64,000 nt of DNA from Novosphingobium sp. (GCF_039595395.1 NZ_JBCNLP010000006.1:1960458-2024457), one strand, 5' to 3'; positions 9,228-17,926 are shown, counted from the stretch's first letter. Notes: generated by a model not told the origin, from the sequence alone. Numbers and translations: made by a program.

Positions 9228-10274
9228 TCACCTCCTCTCGGGTGCGATTTTCAGCAAGTTCAGACGAAAGAGGCTTTCCGCTGTCGCGATGATCGCCTCC
9301 TCGCGTGAGCGGGGATGCCAACCGAGCAGGCGCCTGGCTTTGTCGCCGCTGGCGTTCATATCGGCACCAAGCTGCCAGACGATGCCCCGCATTGCCGGAT
9401 TGAACAGGGCCACAACGCGAATAAACCAGTTCGGCAATACGCGCGCGCGCACCTTGTCTGCGGTAGGACCCATGCGAGTCTTCAGCAATCCTGCGATCTC
9501 TGCCAGCCACAGGCTTTTGCCTGTGGTCGCGAGGAAACGTTCGCCCCGTGCGGCAGGATCCGTCATCGCGCGGATATGGAGGTCGGCGACATCGCGCACG
9601 TCAACCACGCAGGTGTTGATCTTCGGGCAACCCGGTTGCCCGTCGAGCATGTTCTTGATCAGGCGGATCGAATGCGAATAGTCAGCGCCAAGAGCCGGGC
9701 CAAGAACAGTCACCGGATTGACAGTGGCAAACTCGAGGCCATCCCCTTCCCGCTCGATAAAATCCCACGCGGCGCGCTCGGCCAGCGTCTTCGATTTCTG
9801 GTACGGCGCGATATTGCCCGACAGGTCGCTCCAATCGGTCTCGTCAAAGGGGCGGGTGCGAGGCTCCGCTCGTCCGCCTGCCATTGCCCCGAAGGCCGAA
9901 GTGAGCACCACGCGCTTGACGCCCGCATCACGCGCCGCCCGCAGTACGCGCAGGTTTCCCTCGACCGCGGGCCTCACCCAATCTTCCTCACTCACTTGAT
10001 CGCCCGATGGCGTGGGCGAAGCGCCATGGATCACATAGGTGCAAGCGGCCGCCGCCTCCGACCAGCCCGCATCGGACATGAGATCAGCCTCGACGAAGGA
10101 AAGGCGGCCTGCCGGCTCGGCGCCACCGGTTCTCAGATTATCCAGCACCTCTTCTCGGCGCGCCAGCGTGCGCAGCGTTGTCGTCACCCGGTAGCCATGC
10201 TCGAGCAGCGCCAGGATGCAATATTGCGCGATGAAACCACTGCCGCCGGTCACCAGCACTTGTTCGTCGGTCAT
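9228..10274 (-). CDS. Extended SDR, dihydroflavonol-4-reductase/aldehyde reductase-like
   Basis: 348 residues from ATG 10274 (AAGGA ten bases upstream). QVLVTGGSGFIAQYCILALLEHGYRV holds the TGxxGFI nucleotide loop of extended short-chain dehydrogenases; catalytic YQKSK appears in IAPYQKSKTLAE, and VNPVTVLGPALG is the substrate-side motif of the DFR/cinnamoyl-CoA reductase branch. Expected to reduce an aldehyde or ketone with NADPH in the cytosol. The stop overlaps the ribosome site of a VOC remnant. An AraC gene diverges upstream. Confidence 0.9.
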   Translation of the reverse strand: MTDEQVLVTGGSGFIAQYCILALLEHGYRVTTTLRTLARREEVLDNLRTGGAEPAGRLSFVEADLMSDAGWSEAAAACTYVIHGASPTPSGDQVSEEDWVRPAVEGNLRVLRAARDAGVKRVVLTSAFGAMAGGRAEPRTRPFDETDWSDLSGNIAPYQKSKTLAERAAWDFIEREGDGLEFATVNPVTVLGPALGADYSHSIRLIKNMLDGQPGCPKINTCVVDVRDVADLHIRAMTDPAARGERFLATTGKSLWLAEIAGLLKTRMGPTADKVRARVLPNWFIRVVALFNPAMRGIVWQLGADMNASGDKARRLLGWHPRSREEAIIATAESLFRLNLLKIAPERR

Positions 10275-10462
10275 CTTGTTTCCTTCTTGCTTGCGATGCT
10301 CAACAGTCGATCCTGGCGGGGTCGCGATTGCCCGCAACCTTGCCCGTCATCAGTGCCTCATCGATTGTCTGCATCTCGTGAGCGATCAGATCGATCTCAA
10401 CGTCATGGAAAGCCTTTCGCTTTCGCGACGCGCTCACATACGGAGGACGAGCGATACGCAGA

Positions 10463-10500
10463 ATACTTGATCGTCCGAGATACTTGCGTGATAGTCCGAA
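10463..10500. promoter_or_regulatory. Direct repeat upstream of the AraC gene
   Basis: ATACTTG occurs at 10463-10469 and 10480-10486, each followed by a CGTCCGA or AGTCCGA box (10472-10478, 10493-10499). Direct repeats of about two helical turns are typical binding sites for AraC-family proteins, and this one lies directly before the araC-type start, in the shared region with the SDR gene. Binding is inferred. Confidence 0.45.
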
Positions 10501-10501
10501 G

Positions 10502-11416
10502 ATGGTTGGTGAACCCTTTTCTGACATTCTCAAGCTGGCACGCGCGGAAACCCTGGTGACGGGCGGTTTCACTGCGGGCGGGCCTTGGTCGATCCGTTTT
10601 CCGCCGCCCAAGACGATCAAGTTCTTCGCGGTGGTAAAGGGCCGTTGCTGGGTCAGGCTCGACGGTGAGGCGCCGATAGAATTCACAGCCGGTGACGTTG
10701 GCCTCCTGTCCGCGCCTGTCGGTTTCGAGCTGGCCAGCGATCCCGCGCTTCCCGCAGTCGACGCGATGGAGCTTTTCTCAGGCGCCGGCAGGGCTGACGT
10801 CCAGATCGGAGATGGAAGCGACTTTGCCCATCTGGGCGGTCACGTCCTTCTCGATCCCACAAGCGGCCCCGTCCTCGGCGATGTCCTGCCCCCCTGGATC
10901 CATGTTCGGGCCGATCGTCCCGAGGCCGGCAATTTTCGATGGCTGCTAGACCGAATGACCGAGGAACGTGGCGGTCACCTTCCCGGCGGCGATCTCGCTT
11001 CCGCTCAACTGGCGCAGTTGCTGTTCATCCAGATCCTGCGGGTCCACCTCGCGCAGACAGGCACCACCCGCGCCGGATGGCTGCGAGCGCTGGCTGATCC
11101 GGGCGTTGCTCCGGCCATCAGGCTGATGCACGGCGAGCCGGCGCGTGCTTGGCATCTGGAGGATCTGGCCCAGGCATGCGCCATGTCGCGAACATCCTTT
11201 GCGGCAAGATTCCGGGAGGTGGCGGGCGTGGCGCCCCTCACCTATCTCACGAACTGGCGCATGCGCCTGGCAGAGCGCGCCTTGCGTGACGAGCCAAGGC
11301 GCCCGGTTGCCTTGATCGCCGGCGCGGTGGGTTACGCATCGGAGAGCAGCTTTAGCAACGCTTTCAAGCGCGTCACCGGCGCCTCGCCGCGATCCTTCAG
11401 AAACACTGGGGCCTGA
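10502..11416 (+). CDS. AraC-family regulator with cupin N-terminal domain
   Basis: 304 residues from ATG 10502. The N-terminal half (about 1-170) is the cupin-6 sensor found in AraC regulators of oxidoreductases (KTIKFFAVVKGRCWVRLDGE, FTAGDVGLLSAP). The C-terminal 100 residues are the double HTH: WHLEDLAQACAMSRTSFAAR, then GYASESSFSNAFKRVTGASP. Divergent from the SDR/VOC operon, which it most likely controls. A TTG start at 10484 is possible but overlaps the proposed direct-repeat site. Confidence 0.92.
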   Translation: MVGEPFSDILKLARAETLVTGGFTAGGPWSIRFPPPKTIKFFAVVKGRCWVRLDGEAPIEFTAGDVGLLSAPVGFELASDPALPAVDAMELFSGAGRADVQIGDGSDFAHLGGHVLLDPTSGPVLGDVLPPWIHVRADRPEAGNFRWLLDRMTEERGGHLPGGDLASAQLAQLLFIQILRVHLAQTGTTRAGWLRALADPGVAPAIRLMHGEPARAWHLEDLAQACAMSRTSFAARFREVAGVAPLTYLTNWRMRLAERALRDEPRRPVALIAGAVGYASESSFSNAFKRVTGASPRSFRNTGA

Positions 11417-11500
11417 AGGCCAGCTTCGGCGTTCGGATCGTTGGGTAAGGCATAGGGCCCAGATCGACTTTGCCACATGCTGTCAGTCCCGGCGCAGGCA

Positions 11501-11896
11501 TCATCCCTCCACGAAGGCGATGAAGGTGGCAGAGACCAGATATTCACGTACCGCGATGAGGCCGTTGCGAACCACGAACAGAAAGGGGAAGCGATTGACA
11601 TAAGCGCCGCCAACTCTTGCATGGGCATGGATGCTGGTTTCGATCGCGACCCGATCGTCTGACGCGGTGACACCGAGAACGTCGATTGCCATCGGGCCTG
11701 CCAGCCGAGGAGCGATCTTGTCCGCCACGAACCGGCCAAGCCCCTCGCGGTCGAACATGCCGCCGTTGGGCGACGGCGACATCAATTCGTAGCGCACGTC
11801 GGGCGCCAAGCGCGCGAAGGCATCCTCGCTTCGGCCAGCGTTGATGTCCTCGAAGAAGCCCAGCGCGACCGTGCGCGGCGTTTCCGCGCTGCTCAT
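11501..11896 (-). CDS. SnoaL-like/NTF2-fold protein
   Basis: 131 residues from ATG 11896 (CAGGAGG upstream). Pattern of an NTF2-fold SnoaL-like protein: an N-terminal helix (VALGFFEDINAGRSEDAFARLAPDVRYEL), a middle pair of helices (REGLGRFVADKIAPRLA), then beta strands ending NRFPFLFVVRNGLIAVREYLVSATFIAFV. Members act as small cytosolic isomerases, hydrolases or binding proteins; function here cannot be told. It follows the SDR pseudogene by 2 bp, so the two were one operon. Confidence 0.75.
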   Translation of the reverse strand: MSSAETPRTVALGFFEDINAGRSEDAFARLAPDVRYELMSPSPNGGMFDREGLGRFVADKIAPRLAGPMAIDVLGVTASDDRVAIETSIHAHARVGGAYVNRFPFLFVVRNGLIAVREYLVSATFIAFVEG

Positions 11897-11898
11897 CC

Positions 11899-12652
11899 TC
11901 AAGCCTCCTGCTGCTCATACCAGGGCGTGCCTGCATCCTCCTCCGCCACGTCGGTCGAACAGGCAAGTTTGCGTTGCGCCTCCAAGGCCTCGGCTCTTGC
12001 AGCATAGGCCTTCTTCGCAAGCGCATAGGCATCGCTGCCCAACGCAAGACGCAGCGGCGCCGGCTCCTGCGCCACGCTGGCGATCATCGCATCGACCATC
12101 TTGGCCGGATCACCCGGCGACTTGATGCTTTCGTCATTGAGGACGCGGTTGACCATCCGCGAGGGCGAAACATCATAGGCCGGGTTCATGGGGCCCACGG
12201 CAGCGCTGCGGTGGCGAAAATCGGTGCGCGCACCGCCAGGCTCAACAATGGTGCAGCCGATGCCAAACACCGCGACTTCCTGCGCCACCGCCTCGACGAA
12301 GCCCTCGATACCCCATTTGGTGGCATGATAGAGCGAGCCGCCGGGGAAGGCGACCTGGCCGCCCATGCTCGACACTTGCAAAATGCGCCCGCCATTTTGC
12401 GCGCGGAAATGAGGCAAGGCCGCGCGGATCACCTGGATCGAGCCGACCAGATTGGTCTCGATCTGATGGCGAAGCTGATCGTCGGTCACCTCTTCGGCCG
12501 CGCCCATCAGGCCATAGCCGGCATTGCTGACAAGCACATCGATGCGCCCCAGAGCGCTCCATGCGCGATCGACCACGCCACGTATCGCATGGGTATCGGT
12601 CAGGTCGAGCGTCGCGAACCAGAGTTGGTCGCCGTAGCGCGCCTTGATGTAG
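11899..12652 (-). pseudogene. Short-chain dehydrogenase lacking its N-terminal nucleotide-binding region
   Basis: The body is a normal SDR: RIDVLVSNAGYGLMG (NAG motif), GGRILQVSSMGG (catalytic Ser), LYHATKWGIEGFVEA (YxxxK). Homology starts only at KARYGDQLWFATLDLTD, about residue 45-50 of the family, so the TGxxxGxG cofactor loop is missing. Upstream, the frame runs into operator DNA and beyond (open to 12804), not into SDR sequence. A GTG at 12690 could still start a product, but it would lack cofactor binding. A deletion between promoter and codon 45 or so is the simplest reading. Confidence 0.75.
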
Positions 12653-12653
12653 G

Positions 12654-12690
12654 ATGAGGCATCCTCATTTTTATAATGAGGTATCCTCAC
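12654..12690. promoter_or_regulatory. Tandem TetR-type operators ATGAGGnATCCTCA
   Basis: Two near-identical 15-bp sites, ATGAGGCATCCTCAT (12654-12668) and ATGAGGTATCCTCAC (12676-12690), 22 bp apart (two helical turns), each with GAGG/CCTC dyad symmetry. They lie between a truncated SDR and a truncated TetR gene, as expected for the operator of a divergent tetR-SDR pair. Confidence 0.7.
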
Positions 12691-12714
12691 TTTATCAAGC
12701 GAGATTGTTGCACC

Positions 12715-12885
12715 TTGTCCGATCAGCCCAGTTCGCCAACTCCCCGCAAGATCCGAGCCGACAGCGAGCGCAATCGCCAGCGACTGCTCGACGTGGCCAA
12801 ACAAGCCTTTGCGGCGCGCGGCGCGGCAGCAAGTCTGGAACAGATCGCGCGCGATGCCGGCGTGGCGATCGGGACACTGTATCCA
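12715..12885 (+). pseudogene. TetR-family regulator, N-terminal HTH only
   Basis: A TTG at 12715 opens the frame SDQPSSPTPRKIRADSERN, followed by the TetR DNA-binding domain (RQRLLDVAKQAFAARGAAAS, LEQIARDAGVAIGTLY). The family then has a YxHF-type motif and a roughly 130-residue ligand domain; here it becomes PSFKMDTITQI and stops at 12918. Homology breaks at about 12885, where AT-rich DNA begins. The lost domain makes it non-functional as a ligand sensor. It was probably the repressor for the operators at 12654-12690. Confidence 0.75.
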
Positions 12886-13203
12886 TCATTCAAAATGGAC
12901 ACAATTACACAAATTTAAGAATAAAATCAAAAACTTTAGTCTTAACATCAACTAGTTATATCGAAATTTTAATTGAATTTAGCATTTTTCTATAAGTAGA
13001 AGCAATCCATATCTGTGCAAGAATAATATCACTCTTGCACTACTGGCACCAAAATTTCGTTCGTTCAGCGGCTCAAAGTAAACCGTGGAAACCGGCCATC
13101 CGTTCAGGTGGTTCCAGTTCGGGTGTTACGGATGGAACCACCACTCTGTGTAGACTTTGCCAGCATGTTCGGATCTGGATCATTGAGAATTGCCATGAAC
13201 TGC
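12886..13203. other. AT-rich segment without genes, containing two inverted repeats
   Basis: Base composition drops sharply from about 12890 to 13060, unlike all flanking DNA. It holds GTGCAAGA/TCTTGCAC (13015-13022 and 13033-13040). The rest of the gap, up to the amidohydrolase stop, has a larger inverted repeat at 13107-13142. No coding sequence seen. Confidence 0.6.
13107..13142 (-). terminator. 10-bp perfect inverted repeat downstream of the amidohydrolase
   Basis: GGTGGTTCCA (13107-13116) pairs perfectly with TGGAACCACC (13133-13142) across 16 nt, 62 bp past the amidohydrolase stop. There is no T run, so it may stop transcription weakly, protect the 3' end, or have another role. Confidence 0.4.
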
Positions 13204-14187
13204 TCATCCGTCAATGGATTGCGTCAACCGCTGCCAGTTGCCATGCGCGAAAGCGGCCTTGTCCTCGCCGTCCAACCCGCAATTTTCAAGAAACCGCCGG
13301 GCATCCCCGCCGGCCCTGTATTGATAGGGAAAGTCAGTGGAGAACAGCAGCCGGTCGCTGCCCACCACCGTGCGCGCGCGTTCGAGATAATGCGGCAGGA
13401 CCATGCCGCTGCCCGTGATATGGAGGTTGCGGCGCAGATAGGTTGCAACGGGCTGCTCCAGCTCCGACACACGATCCATCACCGCCAGCCTTTCGGCATA
13501 AAACAGCACCATTTCGCCCCAATGGCCCAAAATCACCTGCAGATCGGGGAGGCGGTCAAACGTTCCCGACAGCACCAGCCTCAGGAACTGGATCCCGGCG
13601 TCATAATGCCAGCCCAGCCCCGGTCCGGCGAAGTAGAAATCGAGCTGTGGGCCCAACCCTGAATAATAGGCCTCGCGCACCGCCGGCGGCGGCATGCGGG
13701 GGTGCAGCAGGATCGGCGCCTTGAGGCGCGCCGCGCTCTCGAACATCGGGGCCAACGAAGGGTGGTCGAGATTGCGCGTGCCCACCCGCCCGCACAGCAT
13801 CGTGCCCTTGAAGCCCAAGTCGCGGACACAACGCTCAAGTTCCAGCGCCGCTTCATCAGGGCACGCCACGGGCAAGGTGGCAAAGCCCTGAAACCGTGCA
13901 GGGTGGCGCGCGATGGCGGCGGCCAGCGCATCATTGGTACGGCGCGCCAGATCCACGCTGTCGTCCCCCAGATCATGCAACGCCGGGGTGGTAAGCGAGA
14001 GAACCTGAACATCGAGCCCGGTTTCATCCATCAACGCCAACCGCTCCTCGGCCAAGCTGGTCAACCGCCCCTCGATGGGGCCGCCGTGAAAGGCGACGCT
14101 GGGGTCATGTGCCGCTAGGCCAATGTCTTGCCAGGCCTGCGCGACCTCCGGTGTAAGGAAATGTTCTTCGATGCCGATCAGATGCAT
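13204..14187 (-). CDS. Amidohydrolase-2 family protein (ACMSD/gamma-resorcylate decarboxylase-like)
   Basis: 327 residues from ATG 14187 (AAGGAG eight bases upstream). Metal-binding landmarks of the ACMSD superfamily are visible: N-terminal IEEHF, a central His in APILLHPRMPPP, LQVILGHWGEMVLF (His and Glu) and the Asp in LLFSTDFPYQYRAGG. These match zinc- or manganese-dependent, non-oxidative decarboxylases of aromatic acids such as 2,6-dihydroxybenzoate; some relatives are hydrolases. Divergent from a LysR gene 145 bp away, which probably responds to the aromatic substrate. Family is sure, substrate is not. Confidence 0.88.
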   Translation of the reverse strand: MHLIGIEEHFLTPEVAQAWQDIGLAAHDPSVAFHGGPIEGRLTSLAEERLALMDETGLDVQVLSLTTPALHDLGDDSVDLARRTNDALAAAIARHPARFQGFATLPVACPDEAALELERCVRDLGFKGTMLCGRVGTRNLDHPSLAPMFESAARLKAPILLHPRMPPPAVREAYYSGLGPQLDFYFAGPGLGWHYDAGIQFLRLVLSGTFDRLPDLQVILGHWGEMVLFYAERLAVMDRVSELEQPVATYLRRNLHITGSGMVLPHYLERARTVVGSDRLLFSTDFPYQYRAGGDARRFLENCGLDGEDKAAFAHGNWQRLTQSIDG

Positions 14188-14331
14188 TGGAGGGCTCCTT
14201 GCTGGGGCCCGCGCCGGGCCGTACGCGACCCGTATGGCCACCGCTCACAGGCAGTGCCAGACGCAACGGATGCAAACTATCCTTGCACTAAACGCCTATC
14301 ATGCACGACGCTATGGCCATACACTCATCCC

Positions 14332-15237
14332 ATGAATGACATCGACATGAACCTGCTGACCGCCCTCGATGTACTGCTGGCCGAATGCAGCGTCACCAGC
14401 GCCGCGCGCCGCCTGTCGCTGTCCACATCAGCCATGAGCCGGACGCTGACCCGCCTGCGCGCGGCCATCGGCGATCCGCTGCTGGTGCGCGCCGGACGGG
14501 TGCTGGTGCCCACGCCCCATGCGCTGGCCCTGCGCGAGAGAGTGCGGCAGGCGCATCGGGATGCGCGCCTGTTGCTCAGCCCGCCCGCGCAGGCGCTGGA
14601 CATCGCAAGGTTGGAGCAGACTTTCACCATTCGCACGGGAGAAGGATTTCTCGAACGCTTCATGGTGCCTCTGGTGCGGGGATTACGCGAAGCCGCACCT
14701 CACGTATTGCTGCGCTTCGCTCCCAAGCCGGACAAGGATGCGCGGGCCCTGCGCGAGGGGCTGATCGATCTGGACATCGGCGTTCCGGCGGACTTTGGGC
14801 CCGAATTGCGGACCCGCCTGCTGTTCCGCGACAGGGTGGTGGGGGCGGTGCGCGACGGGCACCCGCTGTTGGTCGGTACGATCACGCCGGAACGCTATGC
14901 CGCCTGCGACCATGTGGTGGCCTCGCGCCGTGGCGCACGTTCCGGCCCTGTCGATGAGGCGCTGGCCCAACTGGGGCTGGTGCGCAGGATCGCGGCCATC
15001 GTGCCCGGCTTTCCCGACGCCTTGCGGCTGGCGCGCCAGTCCGATCTGGTCGCGCTGGTGCCGCGATCATGCCTTAATAGCGATCAGCAACTCGTCGGTT
15101 TTCCTTTGCCCATCGCCACGCCTGGCATCATTGTGTCGACGATGTGGCACCCGCGTCTTGACGCCGATCCGGCCCACCGCTGGCTGCGCGATACAGTCCA
15201 CGCCATCTGCCAGCAGGAAATTGGAAATGCTGAATGA
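14332..15237 (+). CDS. LysR-family regulator
   Basis: 301 residues from ATG 14332 (MNDIDMNLLTALDVLLAECS). HTH at about residues 18-45 (VTSAARRLSLSTSAMSRTLTRL), then DPLLVRAGRVLVPTPHAL, the usual wing and linker. The effector domain ends HPRLDADPAHRWLRDTVHAI, a C-terminus shared with the NodD/PcpR-like LysR group. Divergent from the amidohydrolase, its likely target. Confidence 0.92.
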   Translation: MNDIDMNLLTALDVLLAECSVTSAARRLSLSTSAMSRTLTRLRAAIGDPLLVRAGRVLVPTPHALALRERVRQAHRDARLLLSPPAQALDIARLEQTFTIRTGEGFLERFMVPLVRGLREAAPHVLLRFAPKPDKDARALREGLIDLDIGVPADFGPELRTRLLFRDRVVGAVRDGHPLLVGTITPERYAACDHVVASRRGARSGPVDEALAQLGLVRRIAAIVPGFPDALRLARQSDLVALVPRSCLNSDQQLVGFPLPIATPGIIVSTMWHPRLDADPAHRWLRDTVHAICQQEIGNAE

Positions 15238-15306
15238 TCTCCGGACCTTGGGCAAAGAGATGTAGATCCCCCCCCAACATCGGCTACCAGATTGAGAATT
15301 GTTCAC

Positions 15307-15375
15307 AAGCCCGCAATGGGCCCGATGGTCTCGCCCGGCGCCAGCACCTAGGCCAGCGTCAATTGAGCTGCTGGA
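15307..15375 (-). pseudogene. Aldo-keto reductase C-terminal remnant
   Basis: Reverse-strand reading gives AQLTLA-stop-VLAPGETIGPIAGL, which lines up with the AKR motif AQIALAWLLAKGDHIVPIPG (seen in the intact AKR at 30992-31975). A stop replaces Trp and nothing else of the gene survives here. A decayed fragment between the LysR gene and a truncated epimerase. Confidence 0.5.
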
Positions 15376-15449
15376 GGGAGCCCTCGCCTTAAAACCAGAC
15401 CTTTAGGAGCCTGGCCTGAGGCGTAGGAACCGGTCATTGGTTAACGCTC

Positions 15450-16058
15450 TCATTTTATTCCTTCGGCGAGGCGCCGATTGAGGAATTCGTTGGCTTTCAG
15501 GTTTTCGCCCGAGAGATGGGTGTGCGTATCGTCCTCTTCTGGAAAAAACCGCGCCGTGCGCAGCACCACACAATGCAGGCCGTGCTCACTGGCATACAGG
15601 CGGCACAGACCTTCGGCGGCAAGCTTGGTCACGCCATAGATATTTCGCGGCGCAAGCGGCCCGGCCCCCTCGTCAAGCCAGACGGCGGCGTCACCGGCTT
15701 CATCGCGAATGGCCCGGTTGATCATCAAGGACGTCGTCGATGTGAAGACAAAGCGATCATGGCCCGCTGCTGCGGCTGCCGCCAGCAAATTAAGCGTGCC
15801 GGTGACATTCACATCGATGAAGGCCTGCTCGGAATAGCGGTCAATGTCCGGCTTGTGGAGCGCTGCGGCATGGATGACGGCATCAACCCCGCGATCAAAG
15901 GCGGCACGCACAACGCCGGGATCGGCAATCGAGCCAATATGATCGGTGTCCGGCCCGGCGGCGATGTCCAACCCGGTCACGCGGTGCCCCGCCGCACGCA
16001 GGCGCGGAGCCAGAAACCGGCCAAGCCAACCGGAGGAGCCTGTCAAAAGAACATGCAT
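15450..16058 (-). pseudogene. NAD-dependent epimerase/dehydratase, C-terminally truncated
   Basis: From ATG 16058: MHVLLTGSSGWLGRFLAPRLRAAGH (TGxxGxxG), VDAVIHAAALHKPDID, FVFTSTTSLMINRAI and the catalytic YGVTKLAAE, all in place for an extended SDR. It ends at residue 202 (LKANEFLNRRLAEGIK), while relatives run near 290 residues and have a C-terminal substrate domain. The cofactor half is intact, so a short product is possible, but the enzyme is probably dead. It follows the AKR remnant, marking this stretch as decaying. Confidence 0.7.
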
Positions 16059-16079
16059 AACTTCAGCCGGCTAACAAGC

Positions 16080-16189
16080 GTATGCCGCAGTGTCAAAACC
16101 ATCCTCGCCGCCGTAGCCGACGTTCTGGCGCCAAACATGTTTCGTTCAAACCTGCCATAGGTTCATTGGCCAAAACGCTTGCGGCATAC
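16080..16189. repeat. 110-bp element bounded by 10-bp inverted repeats (MITE candidate)
   Basis: GTATGCCGCA (16080-16089) and TGCGGCATAC (16180-16189) are perfect inverted copies bounding 90 bp of non-coding DNA between two reverse-strand genes. No target duplication is visible. It could be a miniature transposable element or a long-stem structure. Confidence 0.35.
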
Positions 16190-16220
16190 CGCATCATCTC
16201 CCTCCTTACAGCGATCGACG

Positions 16221-17489
16221 TCAGGGAAAGAGCGAGAGGTCAATGCCATTGCCCATGGCCTGATGCCCCTTATCGCTGGGGTGCAGATGATCGCCTGAGT
16301 CGAACTCGGGCTTGAACTGCGTCGGCTTGGCCGGATCGCCCACCATGGCTTCAAAATCGATCACCGCATCCGGCTCGTGCGATGTGCGGATCCAGTGGTT
16401 GACTGCGTCGCGCATCGCCACTTTGGCTGGGGTTGAGGTGAGAGGATCAAAGGGATTGGGCGTCAGCGTGCCGAGATAGATCTTCACCGAGCGGGCATGG
16501 GCTCGCGCGATGATCTGGCGGTAGCCGGCGATGAGTTCCTCTGCCGTGATGTCCGGGTAATCGCCAAACAGGCTGTGACCGGAGAAATTGATGTCGTTGA
16601 TGCCCTCAAGCAGGATGAGATGTGTCAAGCCATCAATCCGCAACACATCCCGATCCAACCGTGCCACGCTGGCCGCACCCCACCCCGGCGAGAGCACCCG
16701 GTTGCCCGCGATCCCGGCATTCAACACCGTATAGCGCCCGCCGCCCTTGCGCGCCGCAAGCCTGCGCGCCAGCACTTCGGGCCAGCCATGCAGGGCATCC
16801 GGCCTGTCCTTGTTGCCATCGGTGATGGAATCGCCCAGCGCGACAATGACATGGGGCGGCGCCTCGCTAAGCACTGAAGCGCCGGTGACCAGCGGCCTGC
16901 CCTTCATCCGGGCTGCTTGAGCAAGCGCGGTTTGCATGGCCTGATTGCCCGGAGCAATCACGAAACCAGCCCCGCCGCGCCCTTCGTTCATCATTGGTGA
17001 GGCCAGCGCGGCGCTCACAATCAGCTCTGCGCCTGGCTTGACCGCCAGATCGACGGGATCGCTCAGAACGGGCGCGCCAACCGGGATCGTCACGCCGGCG
17101 GCGCCTCCGAACGTCAAAGCGTGCAGCGAGCCAGGGCGGGCAGCGAAAGCATCGCCTGCCACGCCGATCGAGGCCGCATTCAAACGCAGCGGCGCGGAAC
17201 CCTCCTCATTCGACAGCCTGATGCGCAGCTTGCTTCCGGCCGCCTGCACGGTGATGCGATAGCGGACCGTGCCGGAAACCGGCTGGGGCGTCAGTTCGAG
17301 GCGCAATTTGTCTGCCGGCAAGTGCCAGTGCTCGGCGGCAAATTTGACGAAGCTTTCCGATGCCGCTTCGTAAGTGGCTGGGCTGGACTCAAACGCCTCT
17401 CGCCACACGGGCTTGGCCTGCGTCGCACCGCTTGATATCGCCAAAGCCATGGCGCTGACCATGCACCGCTTCCATCCGTTTATGAGCAC
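16221..17489 (-). CDS. Secreted SGNH/GDSL hydrolase
   Basis: 422 residues from GTG 17489; ATG 17462 is an alternative but would remove the basic n-region (KR) of the signal peptide, whose core is MVSAMALAISSGATQA. About 190 residues of beta-rich N-terminal domain precede the catalytic domain: block I ALGDSITDG (Ser near 221), block II NAGIAGNR, block III EGINDINFSG and block V DHLHPSDKG (Asp/His). Such enzymes are periplasmic or secreted esterases on carbohydrates or lipids. The architecture matches the rhamnogalacturonan/xylan-esterase-like GDSL group. Monocistronic, with an inverted repeat just upstream. Confidence 0.88.
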   Translation of the reverse strand: MLINGWKRCMVSAMALAISSGATQAKPVWREAFESSPATYEAASESFVKFAAEHWHLPADKLRLELTPQPVSGTVRYRITVQAAGSKLRIRLSNEEGSAPLRLNAASIGVAGDAFAARPGSLHALTFGGAAGVTIPVGAPVLSDPVDLAVKPGAELIVSAALASPMMNEGRGGAGFVIAPGNQAMQTALAQAARMKGRPLVTGASVLSEAPPHVIVALGDSITDGNKDRPDALHGWPEVLARRLAARKGGGRYTVLNAGIAGNRVLSPGWGAASVARLDRDVLRIDGLTHLILLEGINDINFSGHSLFGDYPDITAEELIAGYRQIIARAHARSVKIYLGTLTPNPFDPLTSTPAKVAMRDAVNHWIRTSHEPDAVIDFEAMVGDPAKPTQFKPEFDSGDHLHPSDKGHQAMGNGIDLSLFP

Positions 17490-17508
17490 AGAACCTTCCC
17501 AAAAATAG

Positions 17509-17524
17509 TATTAGCATTCTAATA
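17509..17524. promoter_or_regulatory. Inverted repeat TATTAG-CATT-CTAATA upstream of the SGNH gene
   Basis: Perfect 6-bp arms around 4 bp, 20 bp before the start codon. The position suits an operator overlapping the promoter or the leader of the SGNH mRNA. Confidence 0.4.
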
Positions 17525-17873
17525 TCGCCCAAACGGAGGCTGCCGTCAATTCGTGGGCCAGCGTGAAAAATGCAAAATGGCGAAAGCCTTCGAAAACCCC
17601 GCAACCATACGCTTTCGGACCGATAGTCCTCCGTCTCTAATGGTGATTGGCTTCCCACAGACCCATAACTCCGCCTCCGCTGACAAACCCGACGTTCAGC
17701 GGCGCGGGCTGGGGCGTCGAAACCGGTCGTTTGTTCACCGGCCTCATCGTACGCTGGAATGCCGTGGGCTGGGACTTTTCCAACAGTCGCTTGCCATCCT
17801 GGGAATGGCCGAATCCGCCAAAAGCTGATGCCCACCTCTCAAGCCAAGAGGTCAGTCGATGGCAGAATGGTCC
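17525..17873. other. Non-coding gap, holds a dispersed repeat copy
   Basis: No convincing coding sequence. The segment around 17688-17741 (GACGTTC..GCGTCGAAACC..CGTTTGTTCA) resembles 32048-32093, so it is probably a copy of a dispersed intergenic element. Confidence 0.4.
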
Positions 17874-17904
17874 TGGGCACTGTAACGGAGCCTTACAGTG
17901 CCCA
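17874..17904. terminator. 12-bp perfect hairpin TGGGCACTGTAA / TTACAGTGCCCA
   Basis: Arms at 17874-17885 and 17893-17904 with a 7-nt loop. It lies 147 bp past the stop of the LysR gene and may end that operon's transcript, although no T run follows on either strand. Confidence 0.5.
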
Positions 17905-17926
17905 GAAGAATAGCTGCCCTTGGAAG

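Noticed and set aside
17389..17913. Small ORFs between LysR and SGNH genes
   Set aside because: Trp/Arg/Pro-rich translations without motifs, overlapping palindromes and repeat DNA.
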